From: DASRJG01 sp032124015
GTDB taxonomy: Bacteria; Acidobacteriota; Polarisedimenticolia; Polarisedimenticolales; DASRJG01
Direction: 5' to 3'
NCBI GenBank assembly: GCA_032124015.1
Contig: JAQBEH010000092.1
Location: 1-61,805 of the forward strand
Length of the DNA stretch: 61,805 nucleotides
Shown here: positions 51,867 through 61,092 of the stretch, in pieces
Layout: every line of letters starts with the position of its first letter
Numbering within the stretch: position 1 is the first letter of the stretch
Position numbers and translations under genes: made by a program
Notes under the pieces: model-generated
Databases searched by the model: none
What the model saw: the letters and a program-made list of their open reading frames with translations, nothing else
Told to the model about the DNA's origin: nothing

Positions 51867-52712
51867 CTAAGATCGCAGGACGATGTTGTCGATCAGCCGG
51901 GTCGTCCCGGCAAGAACCGCCAGGGCGAGGAGCATTTCCCCCTGGGCCCTCGGGACGGGATTCAGCCGCTCGGTGTCGACCAACTCGAGGTAGTCGATCC
52001 GGAGAATGGGCTCTGCTTCGAGCACTTCTCTGGCGGCGGCGAGGATCCTCCCCGCGTCGCGCTCTCCGGCCGAAAGGGTCAATTTTGCCGCTTCCAGCGC
52101 GCGGGGAATCGCAGCCGCCGCGTGTCTTTGGCCGGGGGTGAGCAGCGCGTTTCGGCTCGACATCGCAACGCCGTCCTCCTCGCGCTTGGTCGGAAGCACG
52201 AGGACCTCGACGTTCAACATCAGGTCTCGCACCAGAGCCTTGATGACGAGCGCCTGCTGCGCGTCCTTCTGCCCGAACGCGGCGATGTGAGGCTCGACGA
52301 TGGCGAACAGCTTGGTAACGACGGTGGCGACCCCGCGAAAGTGCCCCGGTCGGCTCTTCCCCTCGAGCTTGTCCGAAAGACCCGCCACCTCGACGAACGT
52401 CGACGCCCCGGGCGAGTACATCTCTTCGGGCTCGGGGGCGAACAGAACATCCACGCCCTCGCGCGCCAGGACGTCGGCGTCGCCTGGAAGGTTGCGCGGG
52501 TAGCTCGCCAAGTCCTCGTTCGAATTGAACTGCGTGGGGTTGACGAAGATCGAAACCACGACCAAATCGGCCTGCGCCTTGACGCGCCGCACGAGCGAGA
52601 GGTGCCCTTCGTGAAGAGCGCCCATCGTGGGAACGAAGCCCACGATCTTCCCCCGCGCCCGCGCCGCAGCGCAGGCCTCGTTCATTGCGCGCGCGCGCCT
52701 CACAATGTCCAT
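51867..52712 (-). CDS. panC: Pantothenate synthetase
   Basis: PanC joins pantoate and beta-alanine using ATP. The 281-residue protein has VPTMGALHEGHLSLV with the HxGH nucleotide motif, SIFVNPTQFN, FGQKDAQQALVIK and VAMSSRN with the KMSKS-like region. The ATG at 52712 shares one base with the panB stop, so the genes are coupled. The longer frame runs through panB and was discarded. Confidence 0.95.
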   Translation of the reverse strand: MDIVRRARAMNEACAAARARGKIVGFVPTMGALHEGHLSLVRRVKAQADLVVVSIFVNPTQFNSNEDLASYPRNLPGDADVLAREGVDVLFAPEPEEMYSPGASTFVEVAGLSDKLEGKSRPGHFRGVATVVTKLFAIVEPHIAAFGQKDAQQALVIKALVRDLMLNVEVLVLPTKREEDGVAMSSRNALLTPGQRHAAAAIPRALEAAKLTLSAGERDAGRILAAAREVLEAEPILRIDYLELVDTERLNPVPRAQGEMLLALAVLAGTTRLIDNIVLRS

Positions 52713-53506
52713 CAGCCGTAGCTTTCGTCGCTCGAGGGAAAGGTCCTTGCGCGCACGTCGTCGGCCCAGCGCCTGATGGCCTCGGTCGACGTGGCGTGGA
52801 GGTCGGCGTATCGCCTCACGAACTTCGGCACCGGCCCGGGGAGCATGCCGAGCATGTCGTGGATGACCAGGACCTGACCGTCGCAGCTCGGTCCGGCTCC
52901 GATTCCGATCGTCGGGACCGCGACCGCTGCGGAAACGCGCGCCGCGAGTTCCGAGGGGATCCCCTCGAGGACGATCGAAAAGACGCCGGCCTCTGCTAAG
53001 GCCTCGGCATCCGCGACGAGCGCGTCGGCGGCGCCCTTCGCACGCCCCTGCACCTTGTAGCCGCCCATCTTGAGAACCGACTGCGGCGTCAGTCCCAGGT
53101 GTCCCATCACGGGGATCTCGGCGTCCAGGAGGGCGTGAACGACCTCGAGGCGATTTCGGCCGCCTTCGATCTTCACCGCGTCGGCGCGGGCTTCGCGCAC
53201 GAAGCGCGCGGCGTTTTCGATCGCGGCCCTGGCGCCCAAGTGATAGGACAGCCAAGGCATGTCCCCGATGAGGAGGGCCTCCCGGCGAAGCCGGGAGACC
53301 GCTTTGGCGTGGTGAACCATGTCGTCCATGGTGACCGGCAGCGTCGAGTCGTAACCCAACTCAACCATTCCCAGGGAATCGCCCACGAGCAAAGCATCGA
53401 CGCCGGCGGCCTCGGCCGCGGCGGTCGTCATGGCATCGTAGGCGGTCAGGACGACGAGGGGTTTTCCGGACCCCTTGCGGGCCCGAAAGGCGGGAACGGT
53501 CATCAT
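52712..53506 (-). CDS. panB: 3-methyl-2-oxobutanoate hydroxymethyltransferase
   Basis: PanB makes ketopantoate from alpha-ketoisovalerate and methylene-tetrahydrofolate. The 264-residue protein has LTAYDAMTTAAAEAAGVD, LVGDSLGMVELGY, VKIEGG, the GHLGLTPQS motif and IGIGAGPSCDGQVLV. GGAGG lies 6 nt before the ATG. It is the first of the pan genes and is separated from the upstream kinase gene by a strong palindromic terminator. Its folate substrate links it to folD and folK nearby. Confidence 0.95.
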   Translation of the reverse strand: MMTVPAFRARKGSGKPLVVLTAYDAMTTAAAEAAGVDALLVGDSLGMVELGYDSTLPVTMDDMVHHAKAVSRLRREALLIGDMPWLSYHLGARAAIENAARFVREARADAVKIEGGRNRLEVVHALLDAEIPVMGHLGLTPQSVLKMGGYKVQGRAKGAADALVADAEALAEAGVFSIVLEGIPSELAARVSAAVAVPTIGIGAGPSCDGQVLVIHDMLGMLPGPVPKFVRRYADLHATSTEAIRRWADDVRARTFPSSDESYG

Positions 53507-53570
53507 CGGCGGCCTCCTGATCTGCCCGCTCCGTCACGGAGTCGAGCGATGTAATGGCCTCTTCGGGCTC

Positions 53571-53603
53571 AGTCGGAAAAGGGGACACTCCCCTTTTCCG
53601 ACT
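53571..53603. terminator. Perfect 15-bp palindrome, terminator of the folK-kinase unit
   Basis: The arms at 53571-53585 and 53589-53603 pair perfectly around loop CAC, the longest perfect stem of the family. The core is GGGGACACTCCCC, as at 13046. It lies 4 bp past the kinase stop and upstream of panB, so it could terminate folK-kinase transcription before the pan operon. Confidence 0.8.
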
Positions 53604-53607
53604 CCCC

Positions 53608-54246
53608 CTACGCGGACGAACTCAGCGGTCGATAGTACTGCACGCCCCGTTCCATGCGCCGAATCTGGGCGATCAGGTCGTCGAGTTCTTTTTCGTGGTG
53701 CACGAAATCGATCTGATTCGTGTCGATGACCAGGAGTGGGGTCTGGGTGTAGTTAAAGAAGAAGTAGTTGTAGGCCTTCGCGACTTCGGTGACGTAGGCC
53801 TCCGAAATTTCAGCTTCGTAATCGCGCTTGCGGCGCTTGATGCGCTCGATCAAGCGCGGCGTGTCGGCCTGGAGAAAGATGACGAGATCCGGTTTCGGCG
53901 CCTGCGGCTCGAGCATGGCGTACAGCTTGTCGTAGATCAGGAGCTCCGAGTCGTCCAGGTTCAAGTAGGCGAAGATCTTGTCTTTCGGAAAGATGTAGTC
54001 GCAGACCGTGACCTGCGAGAACAACGTGCGCTGAGAAAGTTCCATCAACTGCCGGTAGCGAGAGAGCAGGAAGAACAACTGCGCCTGGAACGCCGCGCCG
54101 GTCTTGTCGAGATAGAAATCGCGAAGGAACGGGTTCTCGACGCGCTCGAGCACCTTGTGGGCGTCGAACTTCTTGACGAGAAGCTCGACGAACGAAGTCT
54201 TGCCGACCCCGATCGGGCCTTCGACGGCGATGGAACGGAATTTCAT
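53608..54246 (-). CDS. Deoxynucleoside kinase family protein
   Basis: This 212-residue P-loop kinase has VEGPIGVGKTSFVE, then ENPFLRDFY and VCDYIFPKDKIFA, which match bacterial deoxyadenosine/deoxyguanosine kinases. A lid-like RIKRRKRDYE segment is present. It should salvage deoxynucleosides with ATP. The ATG at 54246 overlaps the folK stop as ATGA; the longer frame lies in folK. Which base it prefers cannot be told from sequence. Confidence 0.88.
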   Translation of the reverse strand: MKFRSIAVEGPIGVGKTSFVELLVKKFDAHKVLERVENPFLRDFYLDKTGAAFQAQLFFLLSRYRQLMELSQRTLFSQVTVCDYIFPKDKIFAYLNLDDSELLIYDKLYAMLEPQAPKPDLVIFLQADTPRLIERIKRRKRDYEAEISEAYVTEVAKAYNYFFFNYTQTPLLVIDTNQIDFVHHEKELDDLIAQIRRMERGVQYYRPLSSSA

Positions 54247-54740
54247 AGAGCGCGCGAGTATACGGGGAGCGTTTCCGGCAAGGCAAGCCTTCCGATCTTG
54301 CGCGCCTCGTGGGGATCGCCGAGCGCCGCGAGCGCGCCTGCGAACTCCGGCGCGATCTCGGCGAGCGGGGCGAGGACGAAGCGCCGCGACCACAACCGGG
54401 GATGCGGCACGGTAAGGCGCGGGGTGTCGAGGCGAACGTCTCCGAGCAGGAGCAAGTCGAGGTCCAGTTCACGCGGCGCGTTGGGATGCCGGCGCTCCCG
54501 GCCGCGCTCGCGCTCCCCGGAAAGCAGCACCTCGAGGATCTGGTCCGGTGAAAGGTCCGTGGACACACGGGCGACCATGTTGAGGAACCAATCCGGCCCG
54601 GCGCCGTCCACGGGCTCCGTCTCCCACAGCGACGAGACGGCCACCGGGGACACCCCGGCTCGCGCCATCGAGAGCAGCCCTGCGCGCAGGTGCTCCTCGC
54701 GATCGCCGATATTGCTGCCCAGACCGATGTACCCGAGCAC
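54243..54740 (-). CDS. folK: 6-hydroxymethyl-7,8-dihydropterin pyrophosphokinase
   Basis: FolK transfers pyrophosphate to hydroxymethyl-dihydropterin in folate synthesis. The 165-residue protein starts VLGYIGLGSNIGDREEHL and has PRELDLDLLLLGD and the substrate motif VPHPRLWSRRFVLAPL. The GTG at 54740 is fixed by the conserved N terminus and follows a TAGTAT box by 7 nt without a Shine-Dalgarno. A deoxynucleoside kinase follows in ATGA overlap. Confidence 0.92.
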   Translation of the reverse strand: MLGYIGLGSNIGDREEHLRAGLLSMARAGVSPVAVSSLWETEPVDGAGPDWFLNMVARVSTDLSPDQILEVLLSGERERGRERRHPNAPRELDLDLLLLGDVRLDTPRLTVPHPRLWSRRFVLAPLAEIAPEFAGALAALGDPHEARKIGRLALPETLPVYSRAL

Positions 54741-54747
54741 GGGCCGA

Positions 54748-54753
54748 ATACTA
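54748..54753 (-). promoter_or_regulatory. -10 box of folK
   Basis: The minus strand reads TAGTAT, ending 7 nt before the folK GTG at 54740. The spacing leaves no leader, as in the other candidate leaderless genes. Confidence 0.4.
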
Positions 54754-54872
54754 ACAGCCCCGGGGAGGCTCCCCCGGCTTCGGGTTGAAGCCGACGGCCA
54801 GTGGCCGCTATGATGCGCCGTTCCCGCGTCCTGCGGAACCCCGATACACCCCGAGGGAGGTTTCACCCGACC

Positions 54873-55469
54873 ATGGCAACCACGAAGAAAAAGGCGGCTG
54901 TCGAGCCCGAGCAAACCCTTGGAGCGGCGCCCGAAATGTCGCGCACCGCGCCGTTCAAGCCGCGCAACATCGCAGCCTACGAAGCCGCCGTCGAGCAGTT
55001 CGCGTCGGCATCCAGCCTATTCGGCCAGGGACAGTTCGCCGAGGCGCGGGCGACCTTCGCGGCGGTGGCGGAAGCCGCAGCCTCCGACGAACCGATCCTC
55101 TCCGATCGCGCACGCACGTACGCTTCGATTTGCGCTCGCAGGATCGCGACCCCGGATCCCGTCGGCAACGACGGCGACGCGCAATACCATCGCGGTGTCG
55201 TCGCCGCCAACGCGGGCCGGCTCGACGAGGCGTGGGCGTTCCTCGAACAGGCCGTTGCCCAGAAGCCGAACGACGCGAGCGTTCTGTACGCCCGCGCCTC
55301 GGTGCGCGGACTTCAGGGCAACGCGGAGGGCGCTGCGTCCGAGCTCAAAAAAGCGGTCGCCCTCGATCCGAGATTCCGCTTCCAGGCGACCTCCGACTCG
55401 GACTTCGACAAGGTGAGGGACGAAGCCTCTTTCATCGACATCATCGAGCCGAGCAACGCGGGGGCGTGA
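54873..55469 (+). CDS. TPR-repeat protein
   Basis: This 198-residue protein has a basic, disordered N terminus (MATTKKKAAVEP) and at least two TPR-like repeats, including AAYEAAVEQFASASSLFGQG and YHRGVVAANAGRLDEAWAFLEQ, with the alternating small/large pattern of the motif. It has no signal peptide and is probably a cytoplasmic scaffold. A GGGAGG lies 12 nt upstream of the ATG. Its stop overlaps the glmU GTG as GTGA, suggesting linked production; a link to cell-wall synthesis is speculative. Confidence 0.78.
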   Translation: MATTKKKAAVEPEQTLGAAPEMSRTAPFKPRNIAAYEAAVEQFASASSLFGQGQFAEARATFAAVAEAAASDEPILSDRARTYASICARRIATPDPVGNDGDAQYHRGVVAANAGRLDEAWAFLEQAVAQKPNDASVLYARASVRGLQGNAEGAASELKKAVALDPRFRFQATSDSDFDKVRDEASFIDIIEPSNAGA

Positions 55470-56887
55470 ACGTGGCCGTAGTACGGGCGCCGCTGACGGT
55501 GCTGCTTCTCGCGGCCGGCCAGGGCACGCGCCTGAAGTCCAAGACGATCAAGCTCCTCCACCCGGTCGCAGGGCAACCCATGGTGACCTGGGTGGCGCGC
55601 GCCGCGCGTGCGCTCCGTCCTTCGAGGACGGTCGCGGTCGTCGGCTTTCAGGGCGAGCGCGTGCAGGCAGCCCTCTCCGGGCTGTGTGACGCATTCGCCC
55701 TCCAGGCCGAACAGCGCGGCACGGGCCACGCCGTGATGCAGGCGGCGGGGGCTCTTCGGGGAGCGCCGGGCCCTCTTCTCATCGTCAACGGCGACCTGCC
55801 GAGCCTCAAACCCGCCACGCTCAGCGCGCTCGTCGCCCTTCACCGAAAATCCAAGGCCGCCTTGGCGCTCGTCACGACCGACCTCGCCAACCCGACCGGT
55901 TACGGCCGGATCGTGCGGGATGCGAAGGCGCGCGTAACGCGCATCGTCGAGCACAAGGACGCGACCGCCCAGGAGCGTAGGATCGCCGAGATCAACTGCG
56001 GCATTTACTGCGTGGATGCGTCGGTGCTGATGCCATTGCTCAGGAAGATCCGTCCCGACAATGCTCAGGGCGAGTACTACCTGACCGACGCCGTCCATGC
56101 GTTGATCGCCAAGGGCGCGGCCGTCGTCGCCTTGAAACAAGCCGATTCCGAAGAGGTTCTGGGCGTCAACACCCGTGCCGAGCTCGCCGCCGCCGGCACC
56201 TCGCTCTACGCGCGCAAGGCCGCCGAGCTCCAGGAGGGTGGGGTCACGCTCCTCGACGCGTCGCGCACGTGGATCGATCCGCGCGCCAAGGTCGGCCGCG
56301 ACACCGTGTTCTACCCGGACGTCCTCGTCGAGGGGAATTGCGTGATCGGCGAGGACTGCGTCATCCGGTCGGGATCCCGTCTTGCGGGCGTCGTGCTCGG
56401 GCGGGGGGTCGAGGTGAAGGACCATTGTGTCGTTTTGGACAGCCGGATCGGTGACAAGGCCCAGCTCGGGCCGTTCGCCCATCTGCGCCCCGGTTCGATC
56501 GTGGAAGCGAACGCGCACGTGGGCAATTTCGTCGAGCTCAAAAAGACCCGGCTCGGAAAGGGGAGCAAGGCGCCGCACCTGGCCTACCTGGGCGACGCGG
56601 ACATCGGCCCGGGCTGCAACATCGGGGCGGGGACGATCACCTGCAACTACGACGGCGTGAACAAGTACCCCACGACACTCGGCGCCGGCGTTTTCGTCGG
56701 CAGCGATTCCCAACTCGTGGCCCCCGTCACCGTCGGCGACGGGGCCTATGTGGCCGCCGGAACGACGGTCACCGAGAACGTTCCGGCGGGAGCGCTCGCG
56801 CTCAGCCGGGTCCGCCAGCTCAACCTGGAAGGCTGGGTAGCCCGGCGGAAGAAGAACACAGCCGGGGGCCGTTCCTCCCGTTCCTAA
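55466..56887 (+). CDS. glmU: Bifunctional GlcNAc-1-P uridyltransferase/GlcN-1-P acetyltransferase
   Basis: GlmU makes UDP-GlcNAc for peptidoglycan and lipopolysaccharide. The 473-residue protein has an N-terminal pyrophosphorylase (LLLAAGQGTRLKS, EQRGTGHAV, NGDLPSLKP) and a C-terminal left-handed beta-helix with GNCVIGEDCVIRSGS, FVELKKTRLGKGSKA, HLAYLGDADIG and TCNYDGVNKY. The GTG at 55466 overlaps the TPR gene stop; a second GTG at 55472 is possible. glmS follows 63 bp later, so two UDP-GlcNAc pathway genes are adjacent. Confidence 0.95.
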   Translation: MNVAVVRAPLTVLLLAAGQGTRLKSKTIKLLHPVAGQPMVTWVARAARALRPSRTVAVVGFQGERVQAALSGLCDAFALQAEQRGTGHAVMQAAGALRGAPGPLLIVNGDLPSLKPATLSALVALHRKSKAALALVTTDLANPTGYGRIVRDAKARVTRIVEHKDATAQERRIAEINCGIYCVDASVLMPLLRKIRPDNAQGEYYLTDAVHALIAKGAAVVALKQADSEEVLGVNTRAELAAAGTSLYARKAAELQEGGVTLLDASRTWIDPRAKVGRDTVFYPDVLVEGNCVIGEDCVIRSGSRLAGVVLGRGVEVKDHCVVLDSRIGDKAQLGPFAHLRPGSIVEANAHVGNFVELKKTRLGKGSKAPHLAYLGDADIGPGCNIGAGTITCNYDGVNKYPTTLGAGVFVGSDSQLVAPVTVGDGAYVAAGTTVTENVPAGALALSRVRQLNLEGWVARRKKNTAGGRSSRS

Positions 56888-56950
56888 TTGCGCTTCGGCC
56901 TCGGCCGCATTATTCCTTAACGGCCCCCTCGAAGCGGAGGTCATCAGATC

Positions 56951-58792
56951 ATGTGCGGCATCGTCGGGTACATCGGCGCCAAGGATCCCGTCGAGGTTCT
57001 GATCGAAGGGCTCCGCAAGCTGGAATATCGAGGCTACGACAGTGCCGGGATCGCCGTCGTCGATGGCGACGGCAAGCTGCACTTGCGCCGCGCCCCCGGG
57101 AAGCTCCGCGATCTCGAGAAGGTCCTCGTCGACAAACCGATTGTCGGCCGTTACGGCATAGCGCACACGCGTTGGGCGACCCACGGCCGGCCCACCGAAG
57201 AAAACGCCCATCCTCATCGCGATTGCACCGGCAAGATCGTCGTCATCCACAACGGCATCATCGAGAACTACCTCGAGCTGAAGCACGCCCTGCAGGAACA
57301 GGGTCACCGCTTCGTCACCGAAACCGACACCGAAATCGTCGCACACGCGCTCGAGCAACAAATGAAGGACGACGGCTGCGACCTCGCGACGGCCTTCCGA
57401 ATGGTGCTCCCCCGCTTCCGTGGGATCTACGCTCTGGTCGCAATCTCGACCGACGCCCCGGACACGCTCGTCGCGGCGCGCGTCGGCCCACCGCTGGTCG
57501 TAGGGATCGGCAAGGACGAGTACTTCGTCGCCTCGGACATTCCCGCGATCCTCTCCCACACCAAAGACGTCGTCTTCATGGACGACTACGAGATCGTCGT
57601 GGTGAAGCCCTCCGGCGTGAACTTCATGCGGATGGACGGCAGCCCGCTCGTGAAAGAGCCGACGCGGATCCCCTGGGATCCGATCATGGCGGAAAAGGGC
57701 GGCTACAAGCACTTCATGCTGAAAGAGATCCACGAGCAGCCGCGTGCGGTGCGCGACACGCTGCTCGGCCGGGTCTCGCTCGAGGATCAGTCAATCCACC
57801 TCGAAGAGATCGTGCTGTCGGACGACGACCTGCGCCATGCCGACCGCATGCAGATCGTCGCGTGCGGCACGTCGTGGCACGCGGGACACGTGGGGAAGTT
57901 CCTCATCGAGAGACTCGCGAAGATCCCGGTCGAGGTCGACTACGCGTCCGAGTACCGGTACCGGAAGCCGCTGCTCGACGACCGCTGCCTGTCGGTGTTC
58001 ATCAGCCAGTCGGGCGAAACCGCGGACACGTTGGCGGCCGAGCGCGAATCGAGAACCCAGGGAGCCAAGGCCCTCGCCATCTGCAACGTGCGCGGCTCGA
58101 TGCTCACGAGGGAGTGCGACGGGACGATTTATACTCACGCCGGCCCCGAGATCGGCGTCGCCTCGACCAAGGCCTTCACGAGCCAGATCGTCGCATTGAC
58201 CCTTCTGGCGTTGAAGCTCGGCCGGGTCCGCGGCACGATCGCGGACGCCGAGATGGCCCAGATCACCCGTGACCTGTACCACATCCCCGCGCAGATGGAA
58301 CGGTACCTTCACGACGACGCCCCGATCGTCGAGCTCGCGAAGGCGTTCCACCTCCATCGCGACTTCCTCTACCTCGGCCGCGGCGTGAACTACCCGATCG
58401 CGCTCGAAGGCGCCTTGAAGCTCAAGGAGATCTCCTACATTCACGCCGAGGGGTATCCCGCGGGCGAGATGAAGCACGGACCGATCGCTCTGATCGACGA
58501 GGACATGCCGGTGGTGGCCATCGCGCCGTTCGACGGCGTCTTCGAGAAGATGCTATCGAACATCGAAGAAGTGAAGGCGCGTTCGGGGATCGTCATCGCG
58601 ATCACCGACGACCTGGGTGGGGACATTGCGCAGAAAGCCGATTTCGTGCTCACCGTACCCAAGACGCACGACCTGCTGTCGCCTCTGCTGACGGTGCTGC
58701 CGCTGCAACTTCTCGCCTACCACATCGCGCTGTTGCGCGGCTGCGACGTCGACCAGCCCCGCAATCTCGCGAAAAGCGTGACGGTCGAGTAG
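56951..58792 (+). CDS. glmS: Glutamine-fructose-6-phosphate aminotransferase
   Basis: GlmS makes glucosamine-6-phosphate. The 613-residue protein begins MCGIVGYIGAK with the nucleophile Cys at position 2, then LEYRGYDSAG and HTRWATHGRPTEENAHPH. The isomerase half has two SIS domains (SQSGETADTLAA, EVGVASTKAFTSQ-like EIGVASTKAFTSQ) and ends in the typical PRNLAKSVTVE. GGAGG lies upstream of the ATG. No glmS ribozyme-like structure can be judged in the 63-bp gap, which is too short to hold one. Confidence 0.97.
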   Translation: MCGIVGYIGAKDPVEVLIEGLRKLEYRGYDSAGIAVVDGDGKLHLRRAPGKLRDLEKVLVDKPIVGRYGIAHTRWATHGRPTEENAHPHRDCTGKIVVIHNGIIENYLELKHALQEQGHRFVTETDTEIVAHALEQQMKDDGCDLATAFRMVLPRFRGIYALVAISTDAPDTLVAARVGPPLVVGIGKDEYFVASDIPAILSHTKDVVFMDDYEIVVVKPSGVNFMRMDGSPLVKEPTRIPWDPIMAEKGGYKHFMLKEIHEQPRAVRDTLLGRVSLEDQSIHLEEIVLSDDDLRHADRMQIVACGTSWHAGHVGKFLIERLAKIPVEVDYASEYRYRKPLLDDRCLSVFISQSGETADTLAAERESRTQGAKALAICNVRGSMLTRECDGTIYTHAGPEIGVASTKAFTSQIVALTLLALKLGRVRGTIADAEMAQITRDLYHIPAQMERYLHDDAPIVELAKAFHLHRDFLYLGRGVNYPIALEGALKLKEISYIHAEGYPAGEMKHGPIALIDEDMPVVAIAPFDGVFEKMLSNIEEVKARSGIVIAITDDLGGDIAQKADFVLTVPKTHDLLSPLLTVLPLQLLAYHIALLRGCDVDQPRNLAKSVTVE

Positions 58793-58793
58793 G

Positions 58794-58812
58794 GAAAAGG
58801 GGCCTGTCCCCT
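58794..58812. repeat. Short palindrome (GGGGCCTGTCCCC variant) upstream of pcrA
   Basis: AGGGG and CCCCT pair around CCTGT, as in the mqnC copy, starting just after the glmS stop. It occupies the -35 region of the pcrA promoter and could also terminate glmS transcription. Confidence 0.8.
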
Positions 58813-58817
58813 GCTGC

Positions 58818-58823
58818 TAGAAT
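58818..58823 (+). promoter_or_regulatory. -10 box of pcrA
   Basis: TAGAAT ends 7 nt before the GTG at 58831 and there is no Shine-Dalgarno. The -35 position falls in the adjacent palindromic repeat. Confidence 0.45.
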
Positions 58824-58830
58824 CCGCCGC

Positions 58831-61092
58831 GTGAATCCACCGTCGCAACTTCTGGAATCGTTGAACCCGGCGCAAAGGGAGGCGGTCGTCCATCCGAGCG
58901 GCCCGCTGCTCGTCCTCGCCGGGGCCGGTTCCGGGAAGACCCGAGTCATCACCCACCGCATCGCCTGGCTCGTACTCGAAGCCGGTGTTTCGCCGGGCGG
59001 CATCGTGGCCGTCACCTTCACCAACCGGGCCGCGCGCGAGATGCGCGATCGGGTCGAGCAGATACTCGGAGCGGGCCCCGGCGGACCGTGGATCGGCACC
59101 TTTCACGGGTTGTGCCTCCGGATGCTAAGGCGCGACGGGGAGCGCGTGGGTCTCTCCCCCAACTTCGCGATCTACGACCGGGACGACCAGGTGGCGCTCG
59201 TCCGTCGGCTCCTCCGCGATGAGGGCGTCGACGACACCGCTTCCTCCGCCCGCACGTTCCTCGGCCGCATCAGCCGGGCGAAAAACGCGATGGAAACCCC
59301 GAGCATGCTCGACGCGCGGGCCTACGCGCCCGACGCGAAGCTCCAAGCGCGAATCTACGCCCTCTACGACGAGGGGTTGAAGCGCGCCAACGCGGTGGAC
59401 TTCGACGACATCCTGCTCCGGGCCTTAGCACTGCTCGACGCGGAGAAAACCCCCGACGTCCGCGAGCGCTACGCGCAACGATGCTTGCACCTGCTCGTCG
59501 ATGAGTACCAGGACACGAACCGCCCGCAGTACCTCCTCATCAAGGCGCTGACGTCCGCGCACCACAGCGTCTGCGTCGTCGGCGACGAGGATCAATCGAT
59601 CTACAAGTTCCGGGGGGCCGAGATCCGAAATATCCTCGACTTCGAGCGAGACCACCCGGGCGCCTCGGTGGTCAAACTCGAGCAGAATTACAGGTCGACG
59701 GGGACGATCCTGGACGCGGCGGGCGCCGTTATCGCGAACAACACCGAGCGCAAGGGCAAGTCCCTTTGGACCGAAAACGTGCGCGGCGAGAAGATCGACC
59801 TCTTCCACGCCCCGGACGATCGCGCTGAGGCGACGTGGGTCGCCCGGCGCGTGCAGGGCGAGGCGCGGCGCCGGCCGTACGAAGATCTCGCCGTCCTCTA
59901 CCGCACCAACGCGCAGTCGCGTTCGTTCGAAGAGGCGTTTCGTCGCGAACGGATCCCCTACCAGGTCGTCGGCGCGATGCAGTTCTATGAGCGCAAGGAA
60001 GTCAAGGACGTCCTGGCCTACCTCAAGCTCGCGGTTAACCCGGGGGACGACGTCGCCTTCCGGAGAATCGTCAACGCCCCGCCGCGCGGGATGGGCGACA
60101 CGACGGTCGAGGCTATCGCGGGCGAGGCGCGAGCCTTGGGCTTGCCGCTTTACGAAGCGGCTCGCCGGCTCGTGGACCGGGGCGCGCTCGGCGCGCGCGC
60201 GTCGCGGCTGCTTTCGACCTTTCTCGAGACGACGGCCGGATTCGCGGCCCGCGCCGCCGAAGAGCCCGCCGCGCTGGTCATCGAGGGCATCGTCCTAGGC
60301 ATCGGATTCGAGGCCTATCTCGAGAAGAGCTACCCGGGCGAGGGGTTCGACCGGATGGAGAACGTGCGCTCCCTCGTTTCGGCCGCCGTCGAGTACGAGC
60401 GCGAGGTGGAGACCCCGACTCTGCTCGGCTTCCTCGACCGGTCAGCCTTGGTCTCCGACGCCGACGAGATCGGCGCACGTCCCGGGGTCACGCTGATGAC
60501 CGTGCACAACGCGAAGGGGCTCGAGTTTTCCGTCGTGTTCCTCGCAGGCCTCGAAGAGAACATCTTCCCCCACGCGCGCTCGCGGTCGAACGACGACGAC
60601 GTCGAAGAAGAACGCCGGCTCTGCTACGTCGCGATCACGCGGGCGCGGGAGCGGCTCTTTCTCTCCCGGGCGATGTCGCGATTGCTGCAGGGCGTCCCGC
60701 AGGCCAACCCACCGTCCCGGTTTATCGAAGAGATCCCCGCGGCCTTGCTCGCGGAGAGCGGCTCGGCGGCTTCGGCCTCGTTTTTCGACCCTCCCGTGCG
60801 CGAGTCCGGCGCTTCGGGATGGGGCGATTTTTCCTATGGCTCGTCCGCGGCCCGCGCCGCGGCGCGCCGCGCCCAGCCCGCGCCGCCGCCGCGGCCTTCC
60901 GATTTTCCCGCCGCGACCGACGGGTTCTCGGTCGGCGTCAGGGTCAACCATCCGATGTTCGGTACCGGCAAGGTTTTGGGGCGCGAAGGGTCGGGAACGA
61001 GTTTGAAACTCACCATTCAATTCACGGGGTACGGGACGAAACGGATTTTGCCAGCGTACACCCAGCTCAAAACGGAAGGAACGAGCATATGA
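58831..61092 (+). CDS. pcrA: UvrD/PcrA-type ATP-dependent DNA helicase
   Basis: This 753-residue superfamily 1A helicase acts in excision repair and replication. It has the Q-motif LNPAQREAV, Walker A VLAGAGSGKTRVIT, motif II LLVDEYQDTN, VVGDEDQSIYKFRGAE, the LEQNYRS motif and motif VI VAITRARERLFLS. The C-terminal tail (GVRVNHPMFGTGKVLG) is the PcrA/UvrD tudor-like domain. The GTG start follows a -10-like box by 7 nt. The stop overlaps efp as ATGA. Confidence 0.95.
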   Translation: MNPPSQLLESLNPAQREAVVHPSGPLLVLAGAGSGKTRVITHRIAWLVLEAGVSPGGIVAVTFTNRAAREMRDRVEQILGAGPGGPWIGTFHGLCLRMLRRDGERVGLSPNFAIYDRDDQVALVRRLLRDEGVDDTASSARTFLGRISRAKNAMETPSMLDARAYAPDAKLQARIYALYDEGLKRANAVDFDDILLRALALLDAEKTPDVRERYAQRCLHLLVDEYQDTNRPQYLLIKALTSAHHSVCVVGDEDQSIYKFRGAEIRNILDFERDHPGASVVKLEQNYRSTGTILDAAGAVIANNTERKGKSLWTENVRGEKIDLFHAPDDRAEATWVARRVQGEARRRPYEDLAVLYRTNAQSRSFEEAFRRERIPYQVVGAMQFYERKEVKDVLAYLKLAVNPGDDVAFRRIVNAPPRGMGDTTVEAIAGEARALGLPLYEAARRLVDRGALGARASRLLSTFLETTAGFAARAAEEPAALVIEGIVLGIGFEAYLEKSYPGEGFDRMENVRSLVSAAVEYEREVETPTLLGFLDRSALVSDADEIGARPGVTLMTVHNAKGLEFSVVFLAGLEENIFPHARSRSNDDDVEEERRLCYVAITRARERLFLSRAMSRLLQGVPQANPPSRFIEEIPAALLAESGSAASASFFDPPVRESGASGWGDFSYGSSAARAAARRAQPAPPPRPSDFPAATDGFSVGVRVNHPMFGTGKVLGREGSGTSLKLTIQFTGYGTKRILPAYTQLKTEGTSI

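Noticed and set aside
56888..56950. glmS ribozyme upstream of glmS
   Set aside because: The gap is only 63 bp, too short for the ribozyme core, and no matching segments are seen.
55313..57733. An 806-codon minus-strand frame antisense to glmU and glmS
   Set aside because: High-GC shadow without recognisable motifs, opposite two well-supported genes.
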